Position numbers and translations under genes: made by a program. Shown in pieces: positions 12,446 to 23,061 of a DNA stretch of 64,000 nt. The stretch is from Avena insularis (Eukaryota; Streptophyta; Magnoliopsida; Poales; Poaceae). The notes under the pieces are model-generated. The model was not told the DNA's origin. It searched no databases and saw only the letters and a program-made list of their open reading frames with translations. Numbering within the stretch: the first letter of the stretch is position 1; each line of letters starts with the position of its first letter. The stretch covers positions 332,792,305-332,856,304 of the forward strand of contig CM042689.1 in the NCBI GenBank assembly GCA_023614405.1, read 5' to 3'.

Positions 12446-12920
12446 TGACATGGTTATACCCTACGGGTACGTAACTTCAGCATACCTGGTCCAGCCCAAG
12501 GAAGGCCCACAGCAGTTATACGCTGGCCCATGAAGATTTTCGGGTGGACAAGGCCCATGACGCCTTCGGGTCCTTGGAGAGCAAGACTAGAGTTTGAATA
12601 CAACTTGTAACCTACTCGTATCGGTACCTGAGACCTAGCCTCCCCATATATAAAGGCTAGGAGGGTCCGAGGAGAGAACAATCCCGCAATAGACCTAGAA
12701 CTCGACTCACGCCAGATCAATCTGCGCACCTCAGAACCGGTTCCTTCCGTAATCAAAGAGCGGAACAAGCGGGAGTAGGGTTTTCCCTCCGAACTGAACA
12801 CAGGTAAATCTCGTGTCCCCTGGTTGCTTGTCTGTTAACCGTGCCACGATCTCCAGCATCCCCATCTTCTCCAAAACCCAAGTCCATAACAATGGGCATT
12901 GACGAGATCAAACCTCGTCA
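12446..12920 (+). repeat. 3' LTR of the gypsy element
   Basis: It starts TGACATGGTTATACCC directly after the tract CTCGGGGGCTAC and ends AACCTCGTCA, followed by TSD CTCGA. At 475 bp it is short for a plant gypsy LTR. A TATA-like CCATATATAAAGG lies at about 12644-12656, placing the core promoter in the middle of the LTR. No matching 5' LTR exists at the left border. Confidence 0.88.
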
Positions 12921-14870
12921 CTCGAACCCAAAGCGGAGAAATGCGTCTTCATAGGATACCCTAAGGAAACTATTGGGTATACCTTCTATCACAGAGCCGA
13001 AGGCAAAGTGTTTGTCGCAAAGAACGGTTCCTTTCTTGAGAAGGAGTTTCTCTCGAAAGAAGTGAGTGGGAGGAAAGTAGAGCTAGACGAGGTTATTGAA
13101 CCTTCTCTTGAGTTAGAGAGTAGCGCAGCACCTGAAATTGTTCCAAAGGTCACCGCACCAACAATAGAGGAAGCTAATGACAAGGATCATGAAGCTTGGA
13201 CGATCTGATCTTGAGCGTCGGCGGTCGACAAGGTCGCGTGCCCCTCCGAGTGGTATGGCAACCCTGTCTTGACTGTCTTGTTGGTAGAAGACAGTGAACC
13301 TACGAACTATGAGGAAGCGATGATGAGCCCAGACTCTGAGAAATGGCTAGAAGCCATGAAATCCGAATTGGGATCCATGAGCGAAAACCAAGTGTGGACT
13401 TTGGTGGACCCTCCTAGCGACCGAAAGGCCGTTGAGTGCAAATGGATCTTCAAGAAGAAAACGGACGCGGATGGTAATGTTACCGTCTATAAAGCACGGC
13501 TTGTCGCGAAAGGTTTTCGGCAAGTTCAAGGTGTTGACTATGATGAGACTTTCTCTCCCGTAGCGATGTTTAAGTCCATTCGGATTTTATTAGCAATTGT
13601 TGCGTTTCATGATTATGAAATATGGCAGATGGATGTCAAGACTGCGTTCCTCAATAGCAACATTGATGAAGAGTTGTATATGATGCAACCCGAAGGTTTT
13701 GTCGATCCTAAGGATGCTGATAAAGTATGCAAACTTCAGCATTCCATTTATGGACTGAAGCAAGCATCTCGGAGTTGGAACCTTCGTTTTGATCAAGTGA
13801 TCAAGAGCTTTGGATTTGTTCCAAATTGCTACGAAGCTTGTATCTACAAGAAAGTGAGTGGGAGCTCGGTGACATTTCTGGTACTATATGTGGATGACAT
13901 ATTGATTATTGAAAATGACATTAACATGCTTAACGATGTGAAGAGTTATTTGAACAAGTGTTTTTCAATGAAAGACCTAGGTGAAGCTGCTTATATATTG
14001 GGCATCAAAATCTATAGAGATAGACAAAGACGCCTGATAGCTTTAAGCCAGAGTACAAACCTAGACAAGGTTCTGAAAAGGTTCAGAATGGATAAGGCAA
14101 AGAAAGGTTCAGTGCCTATGTTGTCAGGTAAGATATTGAGCAAGGCTCAGTGTCCAGCTATGGTAAATGATAGGGAAGCTATGAGCAATGTGCCTTATGC
14201 CTCGGCCATAGGTTCTATCATGTATGCCATGCTGTGTACTAGACCGGATGTGTCAAATGCTCTTAGTTTGACGAGCAGATATCAAAGTGATCCAGGAGTG
14301 GAACACTGGACAGCCATGAAGAACATCCTAAAGTACCTAAATAGGACTAAAGAAATGTTCTTAGTCTATGGGGTGATGAACTGTCAGAAAAGGTTACGTC
14401 GATGCTAGTTTCAACACCGACAAGGATGATTCTAAATCTCAGACAGGATACGTGTATATTTTGAATAGAGGAGCTGTGAGCTAGAGAAGCTGCAAGCAAA
14501 GCGTGATCGCGGGATCTACAGTAGAAGCGGAATACATGGCTCAGCGCAGCGTCAAGTGAAGGAGTTTGGATCAGGAACTTCATCACTGAGCTTGGCGTGG
14601 TTCCAAGTGCATTGGACCCACTGGAGATATTGTGTGACAACACTTGCGCCATAGCACTCGCTAAGGAACCAAGATATCATCCAAAGACCAAGCATATCAA
14701 CCGCAAGTTTCATATAATCCGAGATTATATAGCAGATGGAGATCTGAAGATTAGCAAAGTACATAAGATCTGAATGTCGCAGATCCATTGACCAGACCTC
14801 TTCCACGTGTAAAACATGATCAGCACCTCAATGCCATGGGTGTGAGATTGTTGCCAAATGTAAACTAGAT
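12921..14870 (+). pseudogene. copia pol, end of integrase through RT and RNase H (3' half, broken)
   Basis: After the TSD the copia frame resumes with AEKCVFIGYPKETIGYTFY, a conserved C-terminal integrase segment. Two in-frame TGA codons lie at 13206-13214. RT runs from 13269 to about 14380: EEAMMSPDSEKWLEAMKSEL, then ECKWIFKKK, then YKARLVAKGF, then QMDVKTAFLN (catalytic Asp), then YGLKQASRSW, then LYVDDILII (catalytic Asp pair). A frameshift near 14390 moves RNase H to another frame (VDASFNTDKDDSKSQTGYV, then STVEAEYMA, then TKHINRKFHIIRDYI), with further stops toward 14870. The RT domain itself is the best preserved part. Confidence 0.88.
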
Positions 14871-14880
14871 TATTGACTCT

Positions 14881-14896
14881 AGTGCAAGTGGGAGAC
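14881..14896 (+). other. Polypurine tract of the BARE/Angela-like element
   Basis: AGTGCAAGTGGGAGAC lies immediately before the LTR start TGTTGG. It is the plus-strand primer site of this group. The second copia element has the same tract directly before its own 3' LTR at 40507. Confidence 0.85.
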
Positions 14897-16587
14897 TGTT
14901 GGAATTATGCCCTAGAGGCAATAATAAATGTGTTATTATTATAATTCTTGTTCATGATAATGTTTATATTCCATGCTAGAATTGTATTAAGCGGAAACTT
15001 TAATACTTGTGTGGTTTGTGAACAACACCATGTCCCTAGTACGCCTCTATGGACTAGCTCATTGATTAATGATGGTTAAGGTTTCCCAACCATAGACATG
15101 AGTTGTCGATTAATAATGAGATCATATCATTGGGAGAATGATATGATGGACAGACCAAACTAAGCGAAGCAATTAGATCGTGTCATCGTGTTCATCTTTG
15201 CGAAGCTTTTCTTATGTCAAATATTGTATTCCTTAGACCATGAGATAATACAACTCCCTGGTATCGGAAGAAAGCTTTGAGGTCATCAAACGTCATCCTA
15301 TGAGAGGGTGATCATAAAGGTGTCTCTCAGTTGATCGGAAAGTATCTATTGGGTTGTATGTATCGAGATGGGATTTGTCCCTCCCAAGTCGGAGAGATAT
15401 ACTTCGGGACCACTCGGTAATCGATATCAACACCGCTTGCAAGCATGTGGTTAAGGAGTTAATCACAAAGTGATATCGGATTACGGAACGAGTAAAGTAC
15501 TTGCTGTGAACAAGATTGAACTAGGTATGGCGTGCAAAGCGATCAAATCTCGGGCAAGTAAAATATCGCGAGACGAAGGGAATATATATATGGGATTGAT
15601 TGAATCCTGGCATCGTGGTTCATCCGATATGATCATCGATGAATGTGTGGGAGTCAATATGGGTTTCCAGACCCCGCTGTTGATTATTGATAGAAGATCA
15701 TGTCCGCATATTCTCGAACCCGAAGGGTCACACACTTAACGTGTCTCGACGCTAGGATAGATTAGATGATTGGTTTATGAGTTTTTGTTCGGAGTCTCGT
15801 ATAGGATCCGAGACATCACGAGAGGTTCCGGAATGGTCCGGAGAATAAGATTCATATAAGGCAGTGCAGTTTTTGGAGTTCGGAATTGTTCAAGTTAATC
15901 GGTATTGTACCGGAAGCTTCTAGAACCTTCCGGAAGGGGACCAACGTGGCCCCACCTTCTGGGAGGGGGCATGGGCCTATGAGGGAGTGCCCTGGCCGCA
16001 TTGGGCCAGGGGCACAAGGCCCCATAGGGCCCAGCCGGCCAAACAAGGGATAAACCCTAGTTGGAGCTTCTAGAAAGGGGAGTTTCCTTGCCCCCCACTC
16101 CTCCCTCCTTGGCCGCCGGCCTTGGGCTTGGGGGAGGGGTTAGGGCTGGGCCGCACCACCCCCACACACCTTCCCCTCAAGCCTAGTCGCCCTGCTGCCC
16201 TCCTCTCTCTCTCTCCCTCCCGACTGCGTGTAGGCGAAGCTCTGCTGCAGAAACTCTCCACCACTTGCACCGCGCCATCGTGTTGTAGATCCAATCCATA
16301 TCTCCACCATACTTGCTGGACCGAGGAAGGAGGAGACGTCGAGGTGCTGCACGTGTGCATCTCACAGAGGCATCGCCACTTGTGGTGCTAGATCGGATCG
16401 GATCGCGAGGAGGAGAAGCGAGTACGACTACATCACCCACGTTCCGAGCGTTACGCTATCTGAATCTTCAAGGGTATGAAGATCTAATCCAATCTCTCTC
16501 GTTGTTTGCATCTCCTAGATTAGATCTTGGCTTCCCTCTGTTCGCATCCGTAGAAAATTTTGATTTACTATGCCGCGAAACCCTTCA
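14897..16587 (+). repeat. 3' LTR of the BARE/Angela-like element
   Basis: The LTR starts TGTTGGAATTATGCCC and ends near 16587 in CCCTTCA, where the family's usual end is CCCCTACA (compare 35533 and 42381). A TATA-like TCATATAAGG is at about 15851. The length of 1691 bp fits the group. Immediately downstream, minus-strand LINE coding sequence begins without a gap, so 16587/16588 is the insertion border. The matching left border is off the window. Confidence 0.88.
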
Positions 16588-18507
16588 GAGCCCTCGCCGG
16601 TGCCAAATTGGCGGTCCTGGCTCTCCGTTGAGGAGGATGCGCGTGCTGGCGGAAGATAGGAGAATGGCCAGCCACTCAAGGAACCGGTCTCCAAATCCAT
16701 ACTGCTTAAGGACATCGAAGAGGAAGGGCCAAGCGATGGAGTCGAATGCCTTTGTCAGGTCGAGCTTGAGGAGCACCGCCGGGACGCCGAGGTGGTGCAA
16801 TAGCTTGGCAGATTGCTTGACCAGGACGAAGTTGTCGTGTAGGCTACGACCTTTGATGAAGGCGTTTTGGCTGTTGCTCACAATGTCGTTCAGCTTGGGT
16901 GCTAGGCGGAGCGACAACACCTTGGCAAACAATTTCGCGGCCAGATGTATTAGACTGATAGGGCGATAATCGCCCAGGCCGCTTGCATCAGCTTTCTTCG
17001 GCAGTAGGGTCATAAGCGCTTGGTTTAGCTTGTGGAAGCCACGCCCACGCATCTCGAATAGCTGTTGGAAGACTGCAGTAATATCCTGCTTGACGATGTT
17101 CCAGCAGGAGCGCAAGAATTCGGCGGTAAACCCATCAGGCCTAGGAGCTTTGCGTGGGGGCATGCTTTTCACGGCGTTCCAAATCTCGTCGGTGCTGAAC
17201 GGTGCCTCGAGGTCTTGCAGATCTTGATGCTCGATCAACTGCGAGAGGTCTAGCGCATGATCTCGGCTAATGGCGGTACCAAGAAGCCTCTCATAGTGAG
17301 AGTAAGCTGCCTCAGCCATCTCAGCATGGTCAGTGAGCACTTGGGTGTCCGTGGTGATGCTAAAAATGTGCTTCTTCTGCCTTCTGTAAGTGCATTGGCG
17401 GTGGTAGAAGGATGTGTTGGCGTCGCCATCTTTTAGGTTGGCGAGTCGGGCACGTTGCCTAGCAATTGTGCGCTCCAGGGAAGCCAGACCCAGATAAAAT
17501 ACCTTCAGCTGTTTGCGCAGCCGGCATTCGTCGGGCGTGAGCACTCTGTCCTCTTGGGCCTTGTTGAACCTGGCAATGAGTTCGCGTGAGATGGCCATCT
17601 TGTTTTTAATGTTGCCCACAGAACTAGAACTCCAGCTAGTGAGCTTGCGTGCCGTTGCTTGAAGCCGTAGCATTAGTCTGTGGAATGGGTCAGCATGCCA
17701 AGTGGAGTTCCAAGCCTCGGCCACCACCTCCTGGTATCCATCTAACCGTAGCCAAAAATCCTCAAAGTGGAATCGTTTGTGTAGCACCGGCATAGGGGAG
17801 CAATCTAGCAGTAAGGGGCAGTGATCAGAGACCACAGAAGATAGGCATCTGAGGTGGCTCTCTCCGTGCAAATCCTCCCAGTCAGAAGTGCAAAGCACTC
17901 GATCGAGGTGGACTAGGGTGGGGGGGATTGCTCATTGGACCAAGTGTACCTGCGCCCATTTAGGTATACCTCCTTGAGCGCGAGGTCATTGATCAATCGG
18001 CGAAACTTGCCCATCAGTCGCCTGTCAAGATTGCCATTATTTTTGTCTTGGGCCTGGTAGATTAGGTTGAAGTCGCCACAAAGCATCCATGGGCCTTGGC
18101 AGTCAGCGCGCACGTCTCGCAACTCTTGCAGGAACTCGATGTTTTCCGTTGTCGCCTTGTGGCCCATAAACTATCGAGATCCACCAAGGAGTGCCGGAAT
18201 CGGTGGCCACCTTAGCTGTGATAACGTTCCTGGTGAACAATAGGTCTGTAATGGTTACAACCCTGCTCTTCCAGGCCAGCAAGATGCCACCGCGCGTGCC
18301 GTCTGCTGGGAGATAGGTGTAGTCATCAAATTCTGGTCCAAGCGTTTCTAAGACGATCGACGAGCACAACAAAGCAACTTTAGTTTCATGGATGCATACA
18401 ATGCTCGCGCCCGTGGTATCGAGCAGCGACCTGATAGCGAGCCGTCTAGCGCGTGCGTTCAAACCTCGCACGTTCCATACAACAATTTTGAGGCCGTGAT
18501 CCATCAA
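16588..18507 (-). pseudogene. LINE ORF2: endonuclease and reverse transcriptase, truncated
   Basis: The endonuclease starts IVVWNVRGLNARARR, with the catalytic-region text CIHETK, YLPADGTRGGILLAW, CGDFNLIY (Asp and Asn of the active site) and a VYLNGRRYTWSN segment. A frameshift lies near 18165 and another at the G-run 17920-17926. RT follows with DYRPISLIH, NAFIKGRSLHDNFVLV and KLDLTKAFDSIAWPFL, which contains the first catalytic Asp of fingers/palm. It is truncated before the YADD box by the copia insertion. The protein would nick target DNA and prime cDNA synthesis from it; this copy cannot. Confidence 0.88.
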
Positions 18508-18540
18508 GATGGGATCGATAGGCCGGGGAACAAGCGGAAG

Positions 18541-19360
18541 CTAAGTCTCGCAGGTGGCATCGACTGCAACGTGGGGTGCGACTGGGGTGGCAACTACAGC
18601 CAGGTCCCGGTCCACTAGTGCGGCAATGGCAGCTAGGACAGGGCTAGGAATTGGCATCGCAAACATGCAGTCGTAGGCCTTCATCTCCACGTCGGTGATC
18701 TTCTGATCCAACTCGACCAGTCCTAATGTGCGCAAAATCTGGACCTGAGCTCTACGACTCGGCAGTTGGCGGTGCACTAGCTTGCTTCGACGAAGTGGCA
18801 GATCGGCCGCGTCTGGGAGCGAAGTTGAGAGGCTGTCTTTGTGACTTCTTCTTGGGCGTTGGCAGAGCAGCATCTATGTGCTTGGTCGCAGCCTTGAGGA
18901 AGTCCCCCAGGGTCCATGTTTTCGTCGCGCCCATGCGCGCGCTGCTGTGCTGATACGTTCTTGGCGGCGTCGCGTACCGATGTGATGCGACTCGTAGGCG
19001 GCTATGCTGATCCGTAGCAGGCGAGCGCGGAGTTGAAGCCGCAGGTCGAATCCTCTCGGGGGTGGGCCTAGGGGCAGGATCTTGGCGGTCTACAGGCGGC
19101 TCGCCGGAGGGTGTAGCAGCCAGCGGCTCTGAACTGGCACCAATCTGTCCCGACAGGAGATCATCGCCTCCGTCAGCAGCAGCAGGCTGCGAGTCAGGGA
19201 CCTCGGTCTCCCCAGATAAAGCGCCTGGGTCGCGACGGGGCGTGCAGATCGTGCCAAGGTGGTCCTCTCTCCCGCCCTCGTCGTGGGCAGCGCTAGGCGA
19301 CGGGGAATTTGAAATCTACGCGGACTCAGTCGACGCGGCCTTGGCGCATTCGTCCCATGG
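18541..19360 (-). pseudogene. LINE ORF1 C-terminal remnant
   Basis: Minus-strand text in two frames (18752-18934 and 18541-18873) reads as a basic tail: LPTPKKKSQRQPLNFAPRRG in one frame, continued by RRSKLVHRQLPSRRAQVQIL in the other. It resembles the C-terminal part of plant LINE ORF1 (RNA-binding, gag-like). A frameshift separates the two pieces. The N-terminal part is missing or unrecognisable, and the zinc knuckle is not seen. Confidence 0.55.
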
Positions 19361-20250
19361 TTAGGAAATGCACAAGGTTCCTGGTTCTTATTTTCACTTC
19401 CCTCACTTGAGCCATTTTGACTTGAGCTACTTATAATGGCATTTATACTTGAAGTACTTATAATGGACGCAAGACTGAATTGAGATGAACTGACTTCATA
19501 TTCGTATACTTCAGCACGACCTATGTCAGTATAATAATTACAAAGGGGTGATTATGCTTAGCTCACCTTTCCAACTGAAGTCACATGGTGTTGGAATATT
19601 TTCCAAATAGATCCTGCAGTAGAGGCAGTAAACTATCATAATGCATAATATATTTATCAATAGTTGAGGATGTGTTTGTCTTGAGTCTCAGTTAACTTAG
19701 CTGAACCAGAATTTTGGTATGATGACCAAAGCAAAGGCATGACCAATATTTTGCTATTTTGCTAAGTTGATGTTGTTTGGATTATAAACATTGTACCTGC
19801 CAAAATTTTGGCAAAAATTTTAGGTTTCTGATTGGCTTGCAGCCAACTTGCTTAGCAAATACTGAGTAATTGGTAACTTGGCTTGACTAGTGCTTGTTGG
19901 ATTCCAATCCATTTTCATGATGATCGAATAAAAACTTGAAAGTTGTGAGCATGTAAAGAAATACAGATTTCCAGCGCATGTCAGTATGTCACCATTCAAA
20001 GTGAGACATAGTCTTCGCCAACTACAATCAATATGACTAACTAATCCAACTATAATCAAACTGGAACACCAACAATTTGTCACCAACTCATCATCCTTTG
20101 AACTCACTGCCTGCTGTTGGGCTGTGCTAGGCATGATTAATAAGACGGACATGTGTACAGGAACGTTTGCTTAATCAACTGAAAAGTCCTACACTTCAAA
20201 AAACAATGGGATGTCCATGCGTTCAGATCAGCAGGTAAGACATGACGATT
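19361..20250. other. AT-rich spacer, no recognisable gene
   Basis: I see no coding signature, LTR ends or TIRs. A short near-duplicate (ACTTATAATGG near 19428 and 19459) is the only internal repetition noticed. It separates the LINE from the protease-like gene. Confidence 0.5.
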
Positions 20251-20259
20251 CGGCTTCTG

Positions 20260-20547
20260 TCAGCACATATTAAACCGGTTGATCAGCCACCACTGACCGC
20301 CAAGGGACACCCACAAAGAAGAACGGGAGAGCTGTGAAGCCAATTTTTTGGCGGCGCTTTCCCACGCCCTCTTCTGCTCACTAGCAGCCAGATGAACTGG
20401 GCTCCAAGAGTGGGGTTGGGGTTGACTCATCAAACAGAGTGCATCAAAGTCATTAGATGGTGTAGGGAAGATCTGCACTAAAGTCACCCGCGCTAAGATG
20501 GCCACGGTTTGAAAATCGTAAGATGTGAATGTCCCAAGTAGAGACAT
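20260..20547 (-). CDS. Hypothetical minus-strand ORF downstream of the protease-like gene
   Basis: An open frame of 95 codons ends RFNMC, then a stop. It contains SAAKKLASQLSRSSLWVSLG and a Trp-rich tail. I do not recognise a family. It lies 47 bp beyond the stop of the last protease exon on the same strand, so it could be an unmodelled 3' exon, or simply an open stretch. Codon bias is weak. Low confidence that it is expressed. Confidence 0.2.
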   Translation of the reverse strand: MSLLGTFTSYDFQTVAILARVTLVQIFPTPSNDFDALCLMSQPQPHSWSPVHLAASEQKRAWESAAKKLASQLSRSSLWVSLGGQWWLINRFNMC

Positions 20548-20594
20548 ATAGCCTGTTTAAATAAAGTGAAAAAAAAACACGGGTGCTCCTAGGG

Positions 20595-21931
20595 CTATGA
20601 GAGCCAAAAAAAATGCCAATAAATCAGGTCGGTGAGCCAACTTTTTTGATCTAGTAGCCAGCTTTGGTTGAAAGCAAACACACCCATGGACTTCATAACA
20701 CGTTCCGTGTTTGTATTTTCCATCGGTACTATTAAAGCATAGATGACATACCAGAACCCAAGATCACACATAGCTTCAACAATCCGCTTTGCTGGTACGA
20801 ACGGGGTTATTTCCTCTTTCATACAGAGGTTCATCCCAACAACATTCCCATCAAAATCAACAAGAGGTCCACCGCTTCCAGTCTAGCACAAAATAAAATA
20901 TGTGATGCCTCAAAAGAAAAGACAGCTAGAAAAATTAGAACAGAAATTGACAGGGCACCTCAGTGATCTTGCACGTGGACCACATGATTCCATGTGACTC
21001 AACTCCAATCGGACTGTCAGTCAGTACCCCGGCTGTGACCAAAAATTTGTCTGACATGGGGCATAAACTTGCAGCAAATAACTGAATGGAAGGCTCAACT
21101 TGCATTTGTTTATCAATACATGCTGCTCGGAGATCAGGGGAGGACTTGGTGCCTACAACAAGCATGTTGCAAGCTACAATGCAGTCTTGCACCGATGCAT
21201 CCACCACTCTCCCATTTGGTAGATGCACTTTTATCTGTAACAAGATAACAGGTATATGAATGATTATCAAATGATCACAGACATCTTAACCAGCAAGCGA
21301 AGATACAATGCAATTAGATTAGATCTAGGTGTTTTGCTAGTTCTCTTTTTGTCGATAGACCTCTTTGTTTCATTTTCTGTTTCTGTCATATTGGTGACAA
21401 TGTACAGTTGAGCCTTCTTGGCTAGCTCATCTAATATAAAGATGCGGATATGCACGTCTTGAAAAATAAAATCTGCATGTAAGGAAGTTGCAGAAAAATT
21501 GGCAGTACCAACCCTTAATGTATCGATATAATGTGAATGTTTAGCTGTAACCATATCTCTAGGTGCAACCAAATCTCTAGATGTCACGAACGATGCACCT
21601 AGTTGATCATTACGGACGACTATGCCTGTGCATTGCGAATAGAACTTTTTACCTACACAAGGACAGAACTTGAGTCATGGTCCATGATTAAATACAAAGA
21701 TGGAGAAGTAATGTGCATATATATAGTAGAATCACCATCAAATGAGACAAGCCAGACGACGCTTGGAGACAGCACCGCAGCAAGTTCTGGACTGAGTACA
21801 CCGCCTTCAGGATCAATTAATCTACTGGATGCCTCGTTCAAATGCAGGTTTCCTGGTTGCAGAAGCATTATAGAGCATAGTTGTGAACGCTTTGGAAAAA
21901 TCTGTACGGACAAGCGCAGGAGAAAAAACAC
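20595..21931 (-). CDS. DegP/trypsin-like serine protease family gene, probably catalytically dead (partial model)
   Basis: Minus-strand exons spell a plant trypsin-like/Do-like fold. Upstream blocks (21931 to about 21740, then about 21616 to 21300) carry LSPSVVWLVSFDG, then TGIVVRNDQLGASFVTSRDL. An exon at 21234-20959 has IKVHLPNGRVVDASVQDCIV and VTAGVLTDSPIGVESHGI. After a clean 76-bp GT-AG intron (20958-20883), the exon from 20882 begins TGSGGPLVDFDGNVVGMN, the serine-loop signature, with a stop at 20595. The His expected in an LT(N/A)AH context is absent (VTSRDLVA), and the DLAVL-type Asp position reads NMLVV, so only Ser remains. The 5' exon and the donor sites near 21300 and 21740 are unresolved, and the region near 21650 needs an intron or is frameshifted. 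It may be a pseudogene. Confidence 0.6.
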
Positions 21932-22516
21932 GAGAAGATTGGCAACAATGACTCACTGGTCCTTCGGCCTCGTTTGCGTCTATGACCCGAGCTTGTTCCA
22001 GTGGGAACATCTCCTCTCTTGATTTTCCGCATATGTCAAACCCTTAAGAAAACAAAAAAATCCAAACATTCAGCCGTCATAAACAGTAGTACAGTATATA
22101 TAATTGTATTAAACAGCTGTACAATCAAATACCGAAGGGCCGACATACATTGGTATATACGATTTCCCCAAATCGATCAGCCGGGCGTGTTAGGAATATA
22201 TAGATTTTTGTTGCCGTCCGTACGCCTTCTCTCCGAACAGGCGCATTTACCTCTACTGTAGAACATGCCCAAAGAAGAACAGAGTTCGATCAGAGAAGAA
22301 CAGAATAAGAGAAAAAAATCCCCTTTAGGACGTACTGTATATATAAAACGACGCCATGGAACTTGCCTTACAGGCTTCTACGGCTTCGGGTTTCCTTCGT
22401 CCGATTCCTTTTTTGGAAATGGGTTCGTCCGATTCCTAACCGGCGGCGAGGTGGCGAGCGGCAGCGACTACAATCCTCAAGCCTGGGTATTCTTCCTGGC
22501 GCCACTCCTTGCCGTA

Positions 22517-22816
22517 TGGCGAAGGTCCTCGGCCCAGCCCTCAAACTCCCGACGACTCCTCCCCGGGAACCCGCGGCGGCGCCCTCCGGCGCGAAACACG
22601 GCGTGCCGGGCTGCATCGGTGGCACCACGACCTCCCTCTGGCGGCGCGACTCGGACGACCGGAGGCGCATATTCTCCAGCGCGCATAACGCGCGGAGGCG
22701 GCGGCCCTTGGCCTCGTTGCCGCTGCTCCCGGTGGAGGAGACGCCCAGCGAGCGGCCCTGGGTCCCGGCGACGGCGAGGTACCCGCCCTCGGGGTGGCTC
22801 TGTCAGTATCAGGTAC
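22517..22816 (+). CDS. GC-rich exon-like block, strand uncertain, partial
   Basis: From the ATG at 22517 the plus strand is open to a good donor (CAG|GTACTC at 22816/22817). Most codons end in G or C, the usual bias of grass first exons. The peptide contains RRIFSSAHNARRRRPLASLP and PERPWVPATARYPPSGWL-like text, and I do not recognise it. The minus strand also has an open, GC-ending frame over the same bases, starting after a TGACAG acceptor (SHPEGGYLAVAGTQGRSLGV). One of the two is probably real. No continuing exon is visible before the Mutator-like insertion at 23419. Confidence 0.35.
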
Positions 22817-23061
22817 TCTGACTGAAGACGCTGCAAAGTGTCTACTTTCTTACATTAGTTAAATGCAGTAGCAAGTACTGTACTAGCAAGATACAGATAA
22901 TCTCTCTACCGGAGATTGTCTTTGGCACATGGATACTCTTCTTTCATTTTCAGATTTTTGAAAAAATTAAAATCTCACGATTCTATGTCTTCAAAAAAAT
23001 ATGGCGTTAAATATATAGTTAAATATATAGATAGATATATACATTAGAAGTGTATGCAATG

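Larger units (their letters stand above)
752..12920 (+). mobile_element. Ty3-gypsy retrotransposon, Tat/Retand-like lineage, with antisense gene and missing 5' LTR
   Basis: The order gag, protease, RT, RNase H, integrase is that of Ty3-gypsy. RT text such as the LPRIDQIIDSTAG segment, and a spliced antisense gene between integrase and the 3' LTR, point to the Tat/Retand branch (Grande- and RIRE2-like). The 3' LTR spans 12446-12920, starting TGACATGG and ending CTCGTCA. The TSD CTCGA flanks the whole element. At the left, instead of a 475-bp LTR, only TGACA (752-756) stands between the TSD and a primer-binding-site-like stretch. All five protein regions carry stops or frameshifts, so the copy is inactive. 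I do not assign a named family. Confidence 0.88.
1..16587 (+). mobile_element. BARE/Angela-like Ty1-copia retrotransposon, right part, split by a gypsy element
   Basis: The left end of this LTR retrotransposon lies outside the window. What is present is integrase (1-751), RT and RNase H remnants (12921-14870), a polypurine tract and a complete 3' LTR (14897-16587). The order integrase before RT shows Ty1-copia. The LTR start TGTTGGAATTATGCCC and the tract GTGCAAGTGGGAGAC just before it are what I know from the Triticeae BARE1/WIS/Angela group; the family name rests on recall, not on a search. The pol gene is interrupted by the gypsy element at 752-12920, and the reading frame resumes beyond the 5-bp target duplication. 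In-frame stops (354-356, 13206-13214) and a frameshift near 14390 show the copy is dead. It sits inside a LINE, so it is younger than the LINE and older than the gypsy insertion. Confidence 0.9.
16588..19360 (-). mobile_element. LINE (L1-type non-LTR retrotransposon), 5' and middle part
   Basis: Minus-strand coding includes an ORF1 tail (about 19360-18541), an AP endonuclease (18507-17913) and the first half of a reverse transcriptase (17898-16588). The RT is cut exactly where the copia LTR ends, just after the HRRGL motif that normally precedes RQGDPLSP, so its 3' half should lie beyond the left end of the window. The right border near 19360 is approximate and falls within ORF1, which fits 5' truncation at insertion. 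It is older than the copia element. Confidence 0.88.

Noticed and set aside
16070..16440. Overlapping open frames on both strands in the copia 3' LTR
   Set aside because: They lie in the GC-rich leader part of the LTR, have low-complexity Arg/Gly/Pro content and no conserved counterpart.
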